From the NCBI GenBank assembly GCA_021405325.1, contig QWII01000002.1, forward strand, positions 1-64,000: 64,000 nt of DNA, written 5' to 3'. The translations under genes were made by a program, and so were the position numbers. Source of the DNA: Caldilinea sp. CFX5. Its GTDB lineage: Bacteria; Chloroflexota; Anaerolineae; Caldilineales; Caldilineaceae. Below the pieces are notes generated by a model. It had not been told where the DNA came from. It did not search any database and was given only the letters and a program-made list of their open reading frames with translations. Position 1 is the stretch's first letter, and each line of letters starts with the position of its first letter. This document shows positions 52,686 through 62,123 of this stretch, piece after piece.

Positions 52686-53585
52686 ATGACTCTTCTACGC
52701 TTTGGCGCCCACATGTCGATTGCCGGCGGCGTCAGTCAGGCGCTGGATCGCGCCGCTTCGGTTGGCAGTAACGCTGTCCAGATTTTTACCAAGAACAACC
52801 GCCAGTGGAGCGGCCCGCCGGTCGATCAGGCCGATGTAGTGCGCTGGCAGGAACAGATGCCGGCACTGGGCATTGAGTACGCCGTCAGCCACGCCAGCTA
52901 TCTGATCAACCTTGCCAGCGTCAAAGATGATCTTTGGGAGAAGAGCCTACGCGCCCACAAAGATGAGATTGAGCGCGCCCATGCCTACGGCGTCGCCCAT
53001 GTTGTTCTCCATCCGGGCGCGCACACCGGGAGTGGCGCCGAGGCCGGCATTGCCCGCATTGCCGCCGCCCTCAACCGCATCCACGCCGAAACGCCCGATT
53101 GTGGCGACACCATGACCCTCTTGGAGTTGATGGCCGGTCAGGGCACAACCATTGGACGCAGCTTTAGTGAATTGCGCCAGATTATCGAACAAGTCGCAGA
53201 CAAGAGCCGCGTCGGTGTCTGCACGGACACCTGTCACGCCTTCGCCGCCGGCTACGAGTTGCGCACTCCCGAAGGCTACGAAGCCATGATGGCTGAAATC
53301 GATCGGGAAATTGGGCTGGCGACGGTCAAATGTTGGCACTTTAACGACAGCAAAGGCGCCTTTGCCAGCAACGTGGATCGCCATGAACACATCGGCGCCG
53401 GTGAAATTGGCGTGGAAGGCTTCCGCCGTATTATCAACGACCCGCGCTGGAACGGCATCGCCATGTTGTTGGAGACGCCCAAAGAGGATGATCTCAAAGA
53501 TGATGTGGAAAATCTGGCGCGACTCTGCGAGTTGATCGCCGATGCCGAACGGGTGCCGCCCGGCTTACGCAGCCAGCAGGGGTAG
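52686..53585 (+). CDS. nfo: Endonuclease IV (deoxyribonuclease IV)
   Basis: 299 aa. ATG at 52686 was chosen: AAGGA lies 8 nt upstream and the family begins RFGAHMSIAGG. Class II AP endonuclease TIM barrel with zinc ligands in VVLHPGAHTGSG (His), LLELMAGQGTTIGRSF (Glu), VGVCTDTCHAFAAGYEL (Asp, His), WHFNDSKGAFASNVDRHEHIGAGEIG (Asp, His) and MLLETPKED (Glu). It cleaves DNA 5' of abasic sites during base excision repair in the cytoplasm. It is monocistronic; the 232-nt gap downstream holds the mod promoter. Confidence 0.95.
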   Translation: MTLLRFGAHMSIAGGVSQALDRAASVGSNAVQIFTKNNRQWSGPPVDQADVVRWQEQMPALGIEYAVSHASYLINLASVKDDLWEKSLRAHKDEIERAHAYGVAHVVLHPGAHTGSGAEAGIARIAAALNRIHAETPDCGDTMTLLELMAGQGTTIGRSFSELRQIIEQVADKSRVGVCTDTCHAFAAGYELRTPEGYEAMMAEIDREIGLATVKCWHFNDSKGAFASNVDRHEHIGAGEIGVEGFRRIINDPRWNGIAMLLETPKEDDLKDDVENLARLCELIADAERVPPGLRSQQG

Positions 53586-53698
53586 TATCGTCCTGTCACC
53601 CTAGCGTATAAATTGCTCAGTCATTCAGTATCATTTGCTTGCCAAAAGCGCTTGCGCTATCGTCACAACATCGGGGTACAATACCAACTACGGTTAAG

Positions 53699-53727
53699 TT
53701 GCCAGCGACAGGCGTATCGCATATAAT
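53699..53727 (+). promoter_or_regulatory. Promoter of the type III restriction-modification operon
   Basis: TTGCCA (53699-53704), 17-nt spacer, consensus TATAAT (53722-53727), about 90 nt before mod. An AAGCGCTT palindrome is at 53646-53653. Confidence 0.65.
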
Positions 53728-53818
53728 AGCTACCGAACGTGTGTTCCGCTATGCCCGAAGTCGCTTTTGCTAACCATCAGGAAAGCGCCTAGGAGACTGA
53801 CCAGGAGATCATCGCCGT

Positions 53819-55438
53819 ATGCCTGCCATTACGTTTAAAGGCAAATCCATTGTCCACTCCCATCATTTGACCATCCCCTACCGCCAGTTGCTGGTGGATG
53901 AAACGCGTTCGCTGTTAGCGCCTGGACAACCGGCTTCCCTCAAAGGGAATGTGATTATTCAGGGCGATAATCTATATGCACTTAAAGCGTTAATCCCCTC
54001 TTTTGCCGGTAAAATCAAGTGCATCTACATTGATCCACCCTATAACACCGGTAATGAACATTGGGTTTACAATGACAATGTGGCTCACCCTATGTTGCAG
54101 GAATGGCTACATCAGGTTGTGGATAAAGAAGACTTGACGCGCCATGACAAATGGCTTTGTATGATGTTGCCGCGGCTCAAATTATTGCGCGAGTTGCTGC
54201 GCGACGATGGGGTGATTTTTATTTCTATTGATGACAATGAAGAGCATCATTTACGTCTGTTAATGGATGAGATTTTTGGTGAGGAGAATTTTATTGCGTC
54301 AGTAATTTGGCAAAAAAATTATGCGCCCAAAAGTTCTGCACAATTCTTTTCTGAAGATCATGACTATATCTTTGTTTATGCTAAACGAGTAGAATCTTTT
54401 TTGCTTAACCTATTACCAAGAACAAGCGAGCAAGATGCAATTTATCAAAACCCTGATAATGATCCGCGCGGTCTATGGCGCCCCAATAATCTATCGGCCC
54501 GAAATTACTATAGCAAGGGAACCTATGCAATTCGGACCCCTGGTGGACGTATTATTGAGGGCCCGCCTAAAGGTTCTTACTGGCGTATTTCAGAAGATAA
54601 ACTTTGGGAATTAGATCGAGAAGGAAGAATCTGGTGGGGCAAGGATGGTAATAATGTTCCTGCTCCCAAAATTTATATGTCAGAGGTAAAGCAAGGGCGA
54701 GTATCACAAACTTTGTGGCCGTACAAAGATGTTGGTCACACACAGGAAGCCAAAAAAGAATTGCTTGATCTAATCGAATTTGAAGACTCGGCATCAGTCT
54801 TCATTTCTCCAAAACCGGTTCGCCTCATTAAACGCATCTTACAAATTGCTACTGAACCAGATAGTATTATTCTCGACAGCTTCGCCGGCAGCGGCACTAC
54901 CGCCCATGCTGTGCTGGCACTTAATGCTGAGGATGGCGGCAACCGTCAGTTTATTTTGATAGAACAAGAAGATTATGCCGACACCTTGACTGCTGAACGC
55001 GTGCGGCGCGTAATACAGAGCGTTCCTACGGCGAGGGATACAATGGGTTTAGGCGGTTCCTTTACCTATTGTACACTGGGGCCAAACTTTGATGAAAATG
55101 AACTTTTAAGCGGCGGCTTGCCGCCTTACCAGGAGATGGCACGCTTTGTCTTTTTTACCGCCACCGGGGAACAGATCGACACCAGCCAAATCGACGAAGC
55201 CAGCTGCTATTTGGGTGAAAGCTCGCGCTACAACGTCTATTTGATCTATCAACCAGACATCGAATATCTGAAAAATACGCCGTTGGATTTGACCTTTGCC
55301 ATGAATTTGCCGGTGAGCAGTGGTAAACCCCGCCTAATTATTGCTTCCCATAAATACCTGGATGAAGATCGCATGGCCGAATATCAAATCGAATTTTGTC
55401 AGTTACCCTTTGGCATTTATCGCTATCGGGCAGAATGA
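53819..55438 (+). CDS. Type III site-specific DNA methyltransferase (Mod-like)
   Basis: 539 aa. N6-adenine methyltransferase of the beta-type order: motif IV IYIDPPYNTGNEHW (D72-Y75) comes before motif I LDSFAGSGTTAHAVL (about residue 352). The target recognition region lies between them (~170-310) and is visibly richer in A+T than the flanks (about 54250-54860). The remaining C-terminal part (TYCTLGPNFDENELLSGGLPPYQEMARFVFFTATGE) is typical of Mod proteins. It forms a complex with the Res protein at 55486, methylating one strand of its recognition site, and is first in the operon. Confidence 0.92.
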   Translation: MPAITFKGKSIVHSHHLTIPYRQLLVDETRSLLAPGQPASLKGNVIIQGDNLYALKALIPSFAGKIKCIYIDPPYNTGNEHWVYNDNVAHPMLQEWLHQVVDKEDLTRHDKWLCMMLPRLKLLRELLRDDGVIFISIDDNEEHHLRLLMDEIFGEENFIASVIWQKNYAPKSSAQFFSEDHDYIFVYAKRVESFLLNLLPRTSEQDAIYQNPDNDPRGLWRPNNLSARNYYSKGTYAIRTPGGRIIEGPPKGSYWRISEDKLWELDREGRIWWGKDGNNVPAPKIYMSEVKQGRVSQTLWPYKDVGHTQEAKKELLDLIEFEDSASVFISPKPVRLIKRILQIATEPDSIILDSFAGSGTTAHAVLALNAEDGGNRQFILIEQEDYADTLTAERVRRVIQSVPTARDTMGLGGSFTYCTLGPNFDENELLSGGLPPYQEMARFVFFTATGEQIDTSQIDEASCYLGESSRYNVYLIYQPDIEYLKNTPLDLTFAMNLPVSSGKPRLIIASHKYLDEDRMAEYQIEFCQLPFGIYRYRAE

Positions 55439-55440
55439 GC

Positions 55441-55475
55441 AAAAGTTCAACTTTTGACAAAAGTTGAACTTTTTT
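55441..55475 (+). terminator. Perfect hairpin between mod and res, terminator-like
   Basis: AAAAGTTCAACTTTT (55441-55455) and AAAAGTTGAACTTTT (55459-55473), 3-nt loop GAC, ending in six T (55470-55475). It starts 2 nt after the mod stop and ends 10 nt before the res ATG. It could attenuate res transcription or block its ribosome site. Confidence 0.65.
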
Positions 55476-55485
55476 GGTGACATCT

Positions 55486-57981
55486 ATGCAACTGAAACAA
55501 TATCAGCAGGCTGCGCTGGATCAGTTACGCCGATATCTGCAAACACTGGTGGCAGAACAGGAAAAAGCGACCAAAGCAGCAGCCCTGGGCATTACCTATA
55601 AATGGGATGAGCAAGCGTGGGAAGCGCTCATGGCGACGCCGCGCTATCAAGCCAAGCGTACGCCCATTGGTGAACCGGCGCCGAACATCTGTCTCAAGGT
55701 GCCGACTGGCGGTGGTAAAACCTTACTGGCAATCAAAGCGGTTGACCTGATCAATACCCACTATCGCGCTTCGCAACGGGGGTTGGTCTTATGGATTGTG
55801 CCGACCACCCAAATTTATAACCAAACGCTGGCGGCGCTGAAGGATCGAGCGCACCCTTACCGCGTCCATCTCAACATGGCAAGCGGCGATCATACGTTGA
55901 TTTTGGAGAAACAGGCGCTCTTTACGCCTGATGATCTACAAAACAATCTGGTGATTCTCTTGCTAATGTTGCCTTCGGCCAACCGGCAAGTCAAAGAAAC
56001 ATTACGTATCTTCAAAGACCGCGGCGGCTTTGAAGCCTTTTTCCCTAGAGAAGATGACTATAACGCCCAGAGTGCTCTACTGACGCGTGTACCGAATCTA
56101 GATACCTTTGACAGCGGCACAGGTCTTCATGCCCGCACCATCAAAAGTTCCTTAGGCAACACCTTGCGTGTGATCAAGCCTCTCATTGTCCTTGATGAAG
56201 GGCACAAAGCCTATGGTGAATTGGCGCAGAACACCTTGCTTGGCTTCAACCCCTCCTTTATTCTGGAGCTTTCGGCAACCCCTACGCCACAGAGCAATGC
56301 GCTGGTTAAAATCAGTGGGCAGGAATTGTTGCGCGAAGAGATGATCAAACTAGATGTCCATGTTCATAATCGGGCCAGTGCCGATTGGCGCGACACGATG
56401 TTGGCTGCGCACCACCATCGTCAAAAATTAGAAGAAATTGCCATTGCGCATGAATTGAATGAACGTGGCCCCTACATCCGCCCCATCTGTCTGGTGCAAG
56501 TGGAACGCACGGGGGAAAAGCAACGAGAAGCGCGTTTTATTCACGCCGAAGATGTTCGTGATTTTCTGATCACCAATTGTAGTGTGCTGCCCCAAGAGAT
56601 TGCCGTCAAGAGCAGCGAAAAAGATGAAATTGAGCAGATTGAGCTGCTCAGTCGCGATTGCTCTATTCGCTATATCATCACCAAGCAGGCGCTACAAGAA
56701 GGCTGGGATTGTCCCTTTGCTTATCTCTTAACGGTGTTGACTAATCCACAAAAAGCATCGACCAGCATTACCCAGTTGGTTGGCCGTATTCTGCGGCAGC
56801 CCTATGCCAAAAAGACCGGGCGAATTGAGCTGGATGAGTGCTACGTGTACTGTTTTCGCGATACAGCCGGCGACTTGATTCGGGCCGTTGGGGCTGGCCT
56901 ACAGGCGGAAGGCTTAGGTGATCTACAAGGTCGAATTGTGCCGGCTAAGGAAGGTATGCCGCGCGCAGTCTTGCCAATTCGCACAAAATTCATCAGCTAT
57001 GTCAACAAGGTCTATTTACCCTGTTTCGTTGTGCGTGATCGCGCCACCGGTCAGTGGCGTGAGGTTGGGTACGAAATGGATGTGCTCAGTCGGATCGATT
57101 GGCAGCAAATTGACTTGAGCGAATTTGACAAGCTACATCTGAATCCAGCGCGTACCGAAAATTTATCAATTGCCATTGGGTTGGGTACATTTGCTGATTC
57201 TTTAAATCCCACTGTAGCAGCAGACATGCCCCTTGATCCGGTCTTTATTACACGCCAAATTAGTGATGTGGTGCCAAATCCCTGGCAAGCATACGAGTTT
57301 GCACAGCAGACGATTGCACGTTTGCGGGCGCGCTACAGTGATGCAGCTATTCGCCGTGACCTTGCTTTTGTTATTGAAAGGCTGAAATTACAGCTTCATA
57401 CCCAACGGGTCGCGCTTGCTAAAAACGTTTTCAACGAGTTAATTCAAAAAAATGAACTTCGTTTTCTTTTACTATCCGGTTATCTTCACAACACCATTCC
57501 TGACCAAATTACAGTAGACACCTCAGCACCCTTGACTGGTGAACTTGGGAATCTACCGCTTTTTTCCATGTTTGATTATCGCGCCACTGATTTCAATGAA
57601 GTGGAACGGGATGTTGTTTTATATCTGGAACGGCAAAGTTGGGTAGTGGCGTGGCTACGGAATTTTGTCAAAGTCGGCTACCGGTTACAAGGCTGGCATC
57701 CCAATAAAGTTTATCCTGATTTCATGGTCTTTTCCAACAAGAATGCCGGGCCTGAAAGTCAGTTTGACACGGTTTATGTCCTTGAAACAAAAGGGTTGCA
57801 TCTGAAGGGTAACGCTGATACCAGTTACAAGCAAGAGCTATTTGCCCTCTGTAACGAATTGTGCCGGCCACGTCCGTGGAATGAAATTACCCAAGAGATG
57901 GCCGGTCACGAAGTGCGCTTTGAAGTTGTTTTTGAAGATGAGTGGAAACGGGTCATCAATGCCCTGGCAGGTAAATCCTAA
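55486..57981 (+). CDS. Type III restriction enzyme, Res subunit (helicase-nuclease)
   Basis: 831 aa from ATG at 55486; TTG at 55474 is within the hairpin tail. Superfamily 2 helicase motor: Walker A LKVPTGGGKTLLAI (G75-T79), motif II DEGH (237-240), motif III SATPTP, and motif VI QLVGRILRQP. The C-terminal PD-(D/E)XK nuclease has YPDFMVF (D about 745) and VLETKGLHLKGN (E767, K769). ATP-driven, it cuts DNA near unmethylated sites in complex with Mod. No strong Shine-Dalgarno is seen, which with the upstream hairpin would keep nuclease levels low. Confidence 0.9.
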   Translation: MQLKQYQQAALDQLRRYLQTLVAEQEKATKAAALGITYKWDEQAWEALMATPRYQAKRTPIGEPAPNICLKVPTGGGKTLLAIKAVDLINTHYRASQRGLVLWIVPTTQIYNQTLAALKDRAHPYRVHLNMASGDHTLILEKQALFTPDDLQNNLVILLLMLPSANRQVKETLRIFKDRGGFEAFFPREDDYNAQSALLTRVPNLDTFDSGTGLHARTIKSSLGNTLRVIKPLIVLDEGHKAYGELAQNTLLGFNPSFILELSATPTPQSNALVKISGQELLREEMIKLDVHVHNRASADWRDTMLAAHHHRQKLEEIAIAHELNERGPYIRPICLVQVERTGEKQREARFIHAEDVRDFLITNCSVLPQEIAVKSSEKDEIEQIELLSRDCSIRYIITKQALQEGWDCPFAYLLTVLTNPQKASTSITQLVGRILRQPYAKKTGRIELDECYVYCFRDTAGDLIRAVGAGLQAEGLGDLQGRIVPAKEGMPRAVLPIRTKFISYVNKVYLPCFVVRDRATGQWREVGYEMDVLSRIDWQQIDLSEFDKLHLNPARTENLSIAIGLGTFADSLNPTVAADMPLDPVFITRQISDVVPNPWQAYEFAQQTIARLRARYSDAAIRRDLAFVIERLKLQLHTQRVALAKNVFNELIQKNELRFLLLSGYLHNTIPDQITVDTSAPLTGELGNLPLFSMFDYRATDFNEVERDVVLYLERQSWVVAWLRNFVKVGYRLQGWHPNKVYPDFMVFSNKNAGPESQFDTVYVLETKGLHLKGNADTSYKQELFALCNELCRPRPWNEITQEMAGHEVRFEVVFEDEWKRVINALAGKS

Positions 57982-57998
57982 TGCCACTCCTACCTACC

Positions 57999-58123
57999 AC
58001 GACAATGTTACATTAGACCCAGACCGCCGGAAGGTGGCCGGAAATGGTGCTGAAATTCAAGCCATCTTCGAGCCACCTTCCGGCGGTCTGGCGACGACCA
58101 ATTAGCGAATCTAACATTGTCGT
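57999..58123. repeat. Two nested perfect inverted repeats after res
   Basis: Outer ACGACAATGTTA (57999-58010) with TAACATTGTCGT (58112-58123); inner CAGACCGCCGGAAGGTGGC (58020-58038) with its complement (58072-58090). All paired. Between convergent genes. Confidence 0.75.
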
Positions 58124-58124
58124 A

Positions 58125-58616
58125 CTACTCAGACAACTCATAGTCAAAGATCACCAGCGGATACCACGCCCCCTGTGACTTGCCGCCAGGCCGGCCATAG
58201 ACCCAAACCGTCGAGCAGCGTGATCCCTGGTTGACACAATACTCCTCTGCTTCCACCGCGGTCTCCTGCGAGCGACCGGACGAGACGCGAATGGTATCGC
58301 CCGGCTCAATGCGCATCCCGCGTAGGGGGCCGGCACGGGGCGCTTCCCGTCCGCTAAAGGTGTTTTGCGCCGTCAGATCCTGGCCGACCAAGGCGGTCAG
58401 TTCTTGAATCAACGTGCGCACACTGTCCTGATCGGCTGTCGCTGGTGCAGCAGCCGTCGCGACGGCATCGGCGGTGGCGACGGCCTGCACCGCCAACGCC
58501 GTCGCGTCAGGCACCGGCCCCCGGAGCCGCGTATCGCTGATAAAGATACGCACCCCACAGCCACCAACCAGGAGTACAATCACCAGGAGTACAGCCACCA
58601 ACAGCAATCGTTTCAT
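58125..58616 (-). CDS. Hypothetical lipoprotein
   Basis: 163 aa from ATG at 58616. Signal MKRLLLVAVLLVIVLLVGGC with a lipobox ending at Cys20; the mature chain starts GVRIFISDTRLRGP. An Ala/Thr/Val-rich low-complexity linker (ALAVQAVATADAVATAAAPATAD) is followed by a compact domain with two cysteines (EEYCVNQGSRCSTVWVYGRPGG) that could form a disulfide, plus a beta-rich end (AWYPLVIFDYEL). Function not recognised. It is convergent with res and lies downstream of the sugar transporter genes. Confidence 0.7.
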   Translation of the reverse strand: MKRLLLVAVLLVIVLLVGGCGVRIFISDTRLRGPVPDATALAVQAVATADAVATAAAPATADQDSVRTLIQELTALVGQDLTAQNTFSGREAPRAGPLRGMRIEPGDTIRVSSGRSQETAVEAEEYCVNQGSRCSTVWVYGRPGGKSQGAWYPLVIFDYELSE

Positions 58617-58729
58617 GGGCAATCAACTCATTCAATAACGGTACTATCCCATAGGAACACTTAACTTTAGCTAGACAGGTAGACAAGTCCTATTTCCCTG
58701 TCTACCTATCTACCTATCTACCTATCCCC

Positions 58730-60847
58730 TTACGGCTGCAAGCCCAACTCCGGCGTGCGATCAACCCAGTTCTGTTCACGCTGGAGGGTGGCGTCAATGT
58801 TACTCGCATCGACAATCTCAGCGCCCGTATCATAGAAGACCGGCGCATAGCCGCGATTGAGCGCTTTCCAGGCCATCAACACCGGCAGGAAGCCTTGCGT
58901 GTAGGGGTCTTGGCCGATGGTCCACTGCATAACGCCATCTTTGATGCTTTGCATGGTGGTCGGCAGCAGGTCGAAGCCGCCTAAGGCCACCTTGCCCTGC
59001 AAGCTGTTGGCTTCGCCAAAGCGGCCCAAGTTTTCCGTGTAGCCATCGACGCCGGCGAAGGCCACGATCTGATCGGACTCAGCCTGCCACTTGGCTTCGA
59101 CGTTGGCGACATACTGGCTGGCGTCAGCCGTGCCGTTGAGGACTTCGGTGGTGTAAGCGGAATTTTCCTCAATCGCCGCCACGGTGCCGCGCACGCGCTC
59201 TTCCAACGCTGTGTGACCAGGGCAGCAGGTGACGACCACAATCTTGCCCTCATCCTTGCCGGTCACCGCTTTGGCGTGTTTCACGGCTTGCAAGCCGCTC
59301 TGATAGCCGGCGTTGAATTGATCTTGCCCGACATACCCCAAGCCCTGTTCGGCGCGGAAATCGTTGTCAGTGTTATAGCCGATGATCAGAATGCCCTGGC
59401 TTTGGGCGTCGGTGATCAATTCGTTGTAGGCTTCGGGGTCGCTCATGGTCATGACGATCACGTCGGGCTTGCTGGCGATGGTCGATTCGAGGCGTTCCAG
59501 CGTGCCTTCTACTGAGAAAGCCGGCGGCCCGATAAAGCTGCACTCCCAACTGAAGAAGCCACAAGCATCGGCCATGCCGACAATCGACGGCACAAAGAAG
59601 GGGTGCATGTCATGGGTGACAAAGACCAGTTTCTTCGGGTCGCCCAGGCGCGCTTCGGCCTTAAAGCTGTCGCTCTTGTCTTCGCCGCCGGAGTCCAGCC
59701 CTAGTTCGCCGGTCAGGTCGATCCAGCTCTGTTCACGGGTCATGATGGCATCAATATTGGCAGCGTCCACCACCTCGGCGCCGGTGTCATAGAAGCGCGG
59801 CGGGTAGCCCCGTTCCAGTTGATTCCAGGCCATCATCACCGGGATGAAGCCTTGGGTGTACGGGTCTTGACCGATGGTCCACTGCATGACGCCATCTTTG
59901 ATGCTCTGCATGGTGGTGGGCAGCAGGTCGAAACCGCCTAAGGCCACCTTGCCCTGCAAGCTGTTGGCTTCACCAAAACGACCCAGGTTTTCCGTGTAGC
60001 CATCAACGCCGGCAAAGGCCACGATCTGGTCGGACTCAGCCTGCCACTTGGCTTCCACATTCGACACATATTGGTTTGCATCCGCCGTACCATTGAGGAC
60101 TTCGGTGGTGTAGGAGGAATTTTCCTCAATCGCCGCCACGGTGCCGCGCACGCGCTCTTCCAACGCCGTGTGACCAGGGCAGCAGGTGACGACCACAATC
60201 TTGCCCTCATCCTTGCCCGTCACCGCTTTGGCATGTTTCACGGCTTGCAAGCCACTCTGGTAGCCGGCGTTGAATTGATCCTGCCCGACATACCCCAAGC
60301 CCTTTTCGGCGCGGAAATCGTTGTCAGTGTTATAGCCGACAACCACAATGCCCTGGCTGATGGCATCTTCGATCAAGCTGTTATAAGCTTCGGGGTCGCT
60401 CATGGTCACGGCAATGGCGTCCGGCTTACTGGCAATGGTCGATTCCAGCCGTTCCAACGTCCCTTCCACCGAGAAGGCGGGCGGGCCGATAAAATCGCAT
60501 TCCCAGCCGACGGCCGCACAGGCGTCGCTCATCCCGACAATCGACGGCACAAAGAAAGGGTGCATGTCATGGGTGACAAAGACCAGGCGGCGCGCCTCGC
60601 CTTTGGTGCCGGTGGTAGTGACGACATCCGGTTCCGCAGCGGCGGCTTCGGCTGGGGCTGCGGCTGCCTCAGCCTTGGTGGGTTCCGGCTCCGGGGTATT
60701 GGTCGGCGCGGGTTCCGGGGTGTTGGTGGGTTGGGCCTGTTCTTGGGCCGCCGGTTCGGCGGGCGCCGGTGCGCCGCCGCCACAAGCCGCTACCACCAAC
60801 GCCAAGATCAGCAGACAACTAAGCATGGGAAACAAACGTTTTTGCAT
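58730..60847 (-). CDS. Sugar ABC transporter binding lipoprotein with tandem-duplicated domain
   Basis: 705 aa, about twice the normal length of a ribose-type (Peripla_BP_4) receptor. Lipoprotein signal MQKRLFPMLSCLLILALVVAAC, then a Pro/Glu/Thr-rich linker to ~85 (TNTPEPAPTNTPEPEPTKAE). Domain 1 starts at RLVFVTHDMHPFFVPSIVGM (residue 87) and domain 2 at KLVFVTHDMHPFFVPSIVGM (residue 406), an offset of 319 residues (957 nt). Long stretches are identical in both, e.g. ALEERVRGTVAAIEENS and MQSIKDGVMQWTIGQDPYTQGF. Each has the substrate-pocket motif NTDNDFR and GFD. AAGGAG precedes the start. Works with the permease and ATPase upstream. Confidence 0.9.
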   Translation of the reverse strand: MQKRLFPMLSCLLILALVVAACGGGAPAPAEPAAQEQAQPTNTPEPAPTNTPEPEPTKAEAAAAPAEAAAAEPDVVTTTGTKGEARRLVFVTHDMHPFFVPSIVGMSDACAAVGWECDFIGPPAFSVEGTLERLESTIASKPDAIAVTMSDPEAYNSLIEDAISQGIVVVGYNTDNDFRAEKGLGYVGQDQFNAGYQSGLQAVKHAKAVTGKDEGKIVVVTCCPGHTALEERVRGTVAAIEENSSYTTEVLNGTADANQYVSNVEAKWQAESDQIVAFAGVDGYTENLGRFGEANSLQGKVALGGFDLLPTTMQSIKDGVMQWTIGQDPYTQGFIPVMMAWNQLERGYPPRFYDTGAEVVDAANIDAIMTREQSWIDLTGELGLDSGGEDKSDSFKAEARLGDPKKLVFVTHDMHPFFVPSIVGMADACGFFSWECSFIGPPAFSVEGTLERLESTIASKPDVIVMTMSDPEAYNELITDAQSQGILIIGYNTDNDFRAEQGLGYVGQDQFNAGYQSGLQAVKHAKAVTGKDEGKIVVVTCCPGHTALEERVRGTVAAIEENSAYTTEVLNGTADASQYVANVEAKWQAESDQIVAFAGVDGYTENLGRFGEANSLQGKVALGGFDLLPTTMQSIKDGVMQWTIGQDPYTQGFLPVLMAWKALNRGYAPVFYDTGAEIVDASNIDATLQREQNWVDRTPELGLQP

Positions 60848-60873
60848 AGGGTTCTCCTTGAATGATAAAGGGT

Positions 60874-60952
60874 GATTGGGTAATTGGGTGATGCGGTGAT
60901 TTCGCGCCCACAGGGCACCCGCTCAATCACCGCATCACCCAATTACCCAATC
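60874..60952. repeat. Inverted repeat, 'gattgggtga' family, copy 2
   Basis: Perfect 28-bp arms at 60874-60901 (GATTGGGTAATTGGGTGATG...) and 60925-60952, 23-nt loop. It lies between the binding-protein and permease genes and its right arm touches the permease stop codon. Confidence 0.85.
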
Positions 60953-62004
60953 TACTTCTGCCGCTTCCGAATCTGCATATCCAAAATCACAGCGATCACA
61001 ATAATGAGACCGATGGCCACGAACTGCCAGTAGGTCGGGACACCGGCCAGGATCAGACCGTTATTGATCATGCCGATGATGGCGGCGCCCAAGAGCGTGC
61101 CGAAAATGTTGCCCGACCCGCCAAAGAGGTTGGTGCCGCCGATGATGACCGAGGCGATCACCTGCAATTCCAACCCCTGGCCGCTGGTGGGTTGAAAGGA
61201 TTTGAAGAAACCGAGTTGCAAGCTGGCGGCCAGCGCCACCAAAAAGCCGAGGATCATAAAGGTGCGTATCTTCACCCAGTCGGTGGCGATGCCGGCTAGC
61301 AGCGCGGCCTGACGATTGCTGCCAGTGGCGTAGAGATGATAGCCATAACGGGTTTTTGAAAGGAGCCACCAGCCGATAATCAACACGACCACCATCCAGA
61401 TGACCTGCATGGGAATGCTGGTGTAGACATCGGTTTGGATCACCAGGTAGCCGCCGGCAATGTCAAAGAAGCGATGGGCCGGCAACCCCGCCACCGGCCA
61501 GCCGCCAGCCAACCCTAGCGCAATTCCCCGCAAAGCGCTGAGGCCACCCAACGTCACGACAAAGGAAGGGACGCCCAGTTTGGTGGTGATCAGCCCGTTG
61601 ATGAAGCCAATACCGACGCCCATCAAGAGGGCCAGCGTCAGCGCCAGCCAGGGGTTCATGCCGCTCTGTTTGATCAAAATGCCCAACACAATCCCCGTGA
61701 CGGCAAAGGTGGAGCCGACCGACAGATCGATCTCGCCGCAGATAATGATGTAGGTCATGCCCACGGCCATGATGGTGATGAGCGAGATTTGGCGCGCAAT
61801 GGTGATCAGGTTCTCGACATCGGTGAACTTGTTGCCGGTGGCGGTCTGATTAATAAAGCTCAGAATGGCAAACAAAAGAACGGCGGCGCTAAAGATGCCG
61901 ATCTCGCGTTGGCCCAACAGGTGGCGCAGCCAACTGCGCCGCCGCTCGGTCGGCTCGACAAACTCGCGCTCGGTCAACTTTCGCCAGTTGCTATCCACAC
62001 CCAT
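60952..62004 (-). CDS. Ribose-type ABC transporter permease (RbsC-like)
   Basis: 350 aa, eight to ten helices. Family signatures: GMTYIIICGEIDLSVGSTFAVTGIVLG (about 80-106), TKLGVPSFVVTLGGLSALRGIALGLAGG (~140-167), and the coupling loop YATGSNRQAALLAGI (~228-242). The polar N-terminus (NWRKLTEREFVEPTERRRSWLRHLLGQRE) is cytoplasmic. It transports the sugar handed over by the lipoprotein downstream and is energised by the ATPase upstream. Confidence 0.93.
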   Translation of the reverse strand: MGVDSNWRKLTEREFVEPTERRRSWLRHLLGQREIGIFSAAVLLFAILSFINQTATGNKFTDVENLITIARQISLITIMAVGMTYIIICGEIDLSVGSTFAVTGIVLGILIKQSGMNPWLALTLALLMGVGIGFINGLITTKLGVPSFVVTLGGLSALRGIALGLAGGWPVAGLPAHRFFDIAGGYLVIQTDVYTSIPMQVIWMVVVLIIGWWLLSKTRYGYHLYATGSNRQAALLAGIATDWVKIRTFMILGFLVALAASLQLGFFKSFQPTSGQGLELQVIASVIIGGTNLFGGSGNIFGTLLGAAIIGMINNGLILAGVPTYWQFVAIGLIIVIAVILDMQIRKRQK

Positions 62005-62032
62005 AAAGTCCTGCCTGTCTGCTTATCCATTT

Positions 62033-62123
62033 GTCAGTAAGACAGTAAGTCAGTGGAACAGTGAGACACAACAATCTCATCCCTGCACTGTCTTACTGTC
62101 TCACTGCCTCACTGTCTCACTGT
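62033..62123. repeat. Imperfect inverted repeat of iterated ACTG-rich units
   Basis: CAGTAAGACAGTAAGTCAGTG near 62035 opposes CACTGTCTTACTGTCTCACTG at about 62085-62105, followed by further CACTGTCTC units. Same sequence family as 26738-26814. It fills the gap between ATPase and permease genes. Confidence 0.6.

Noticed and set aside
55486..57981. Reading the 53.8-58.0 kb pair as a novel defence system
   Set aside because: Motif order in both proteins fits an ordinary type III restriction-modification system.
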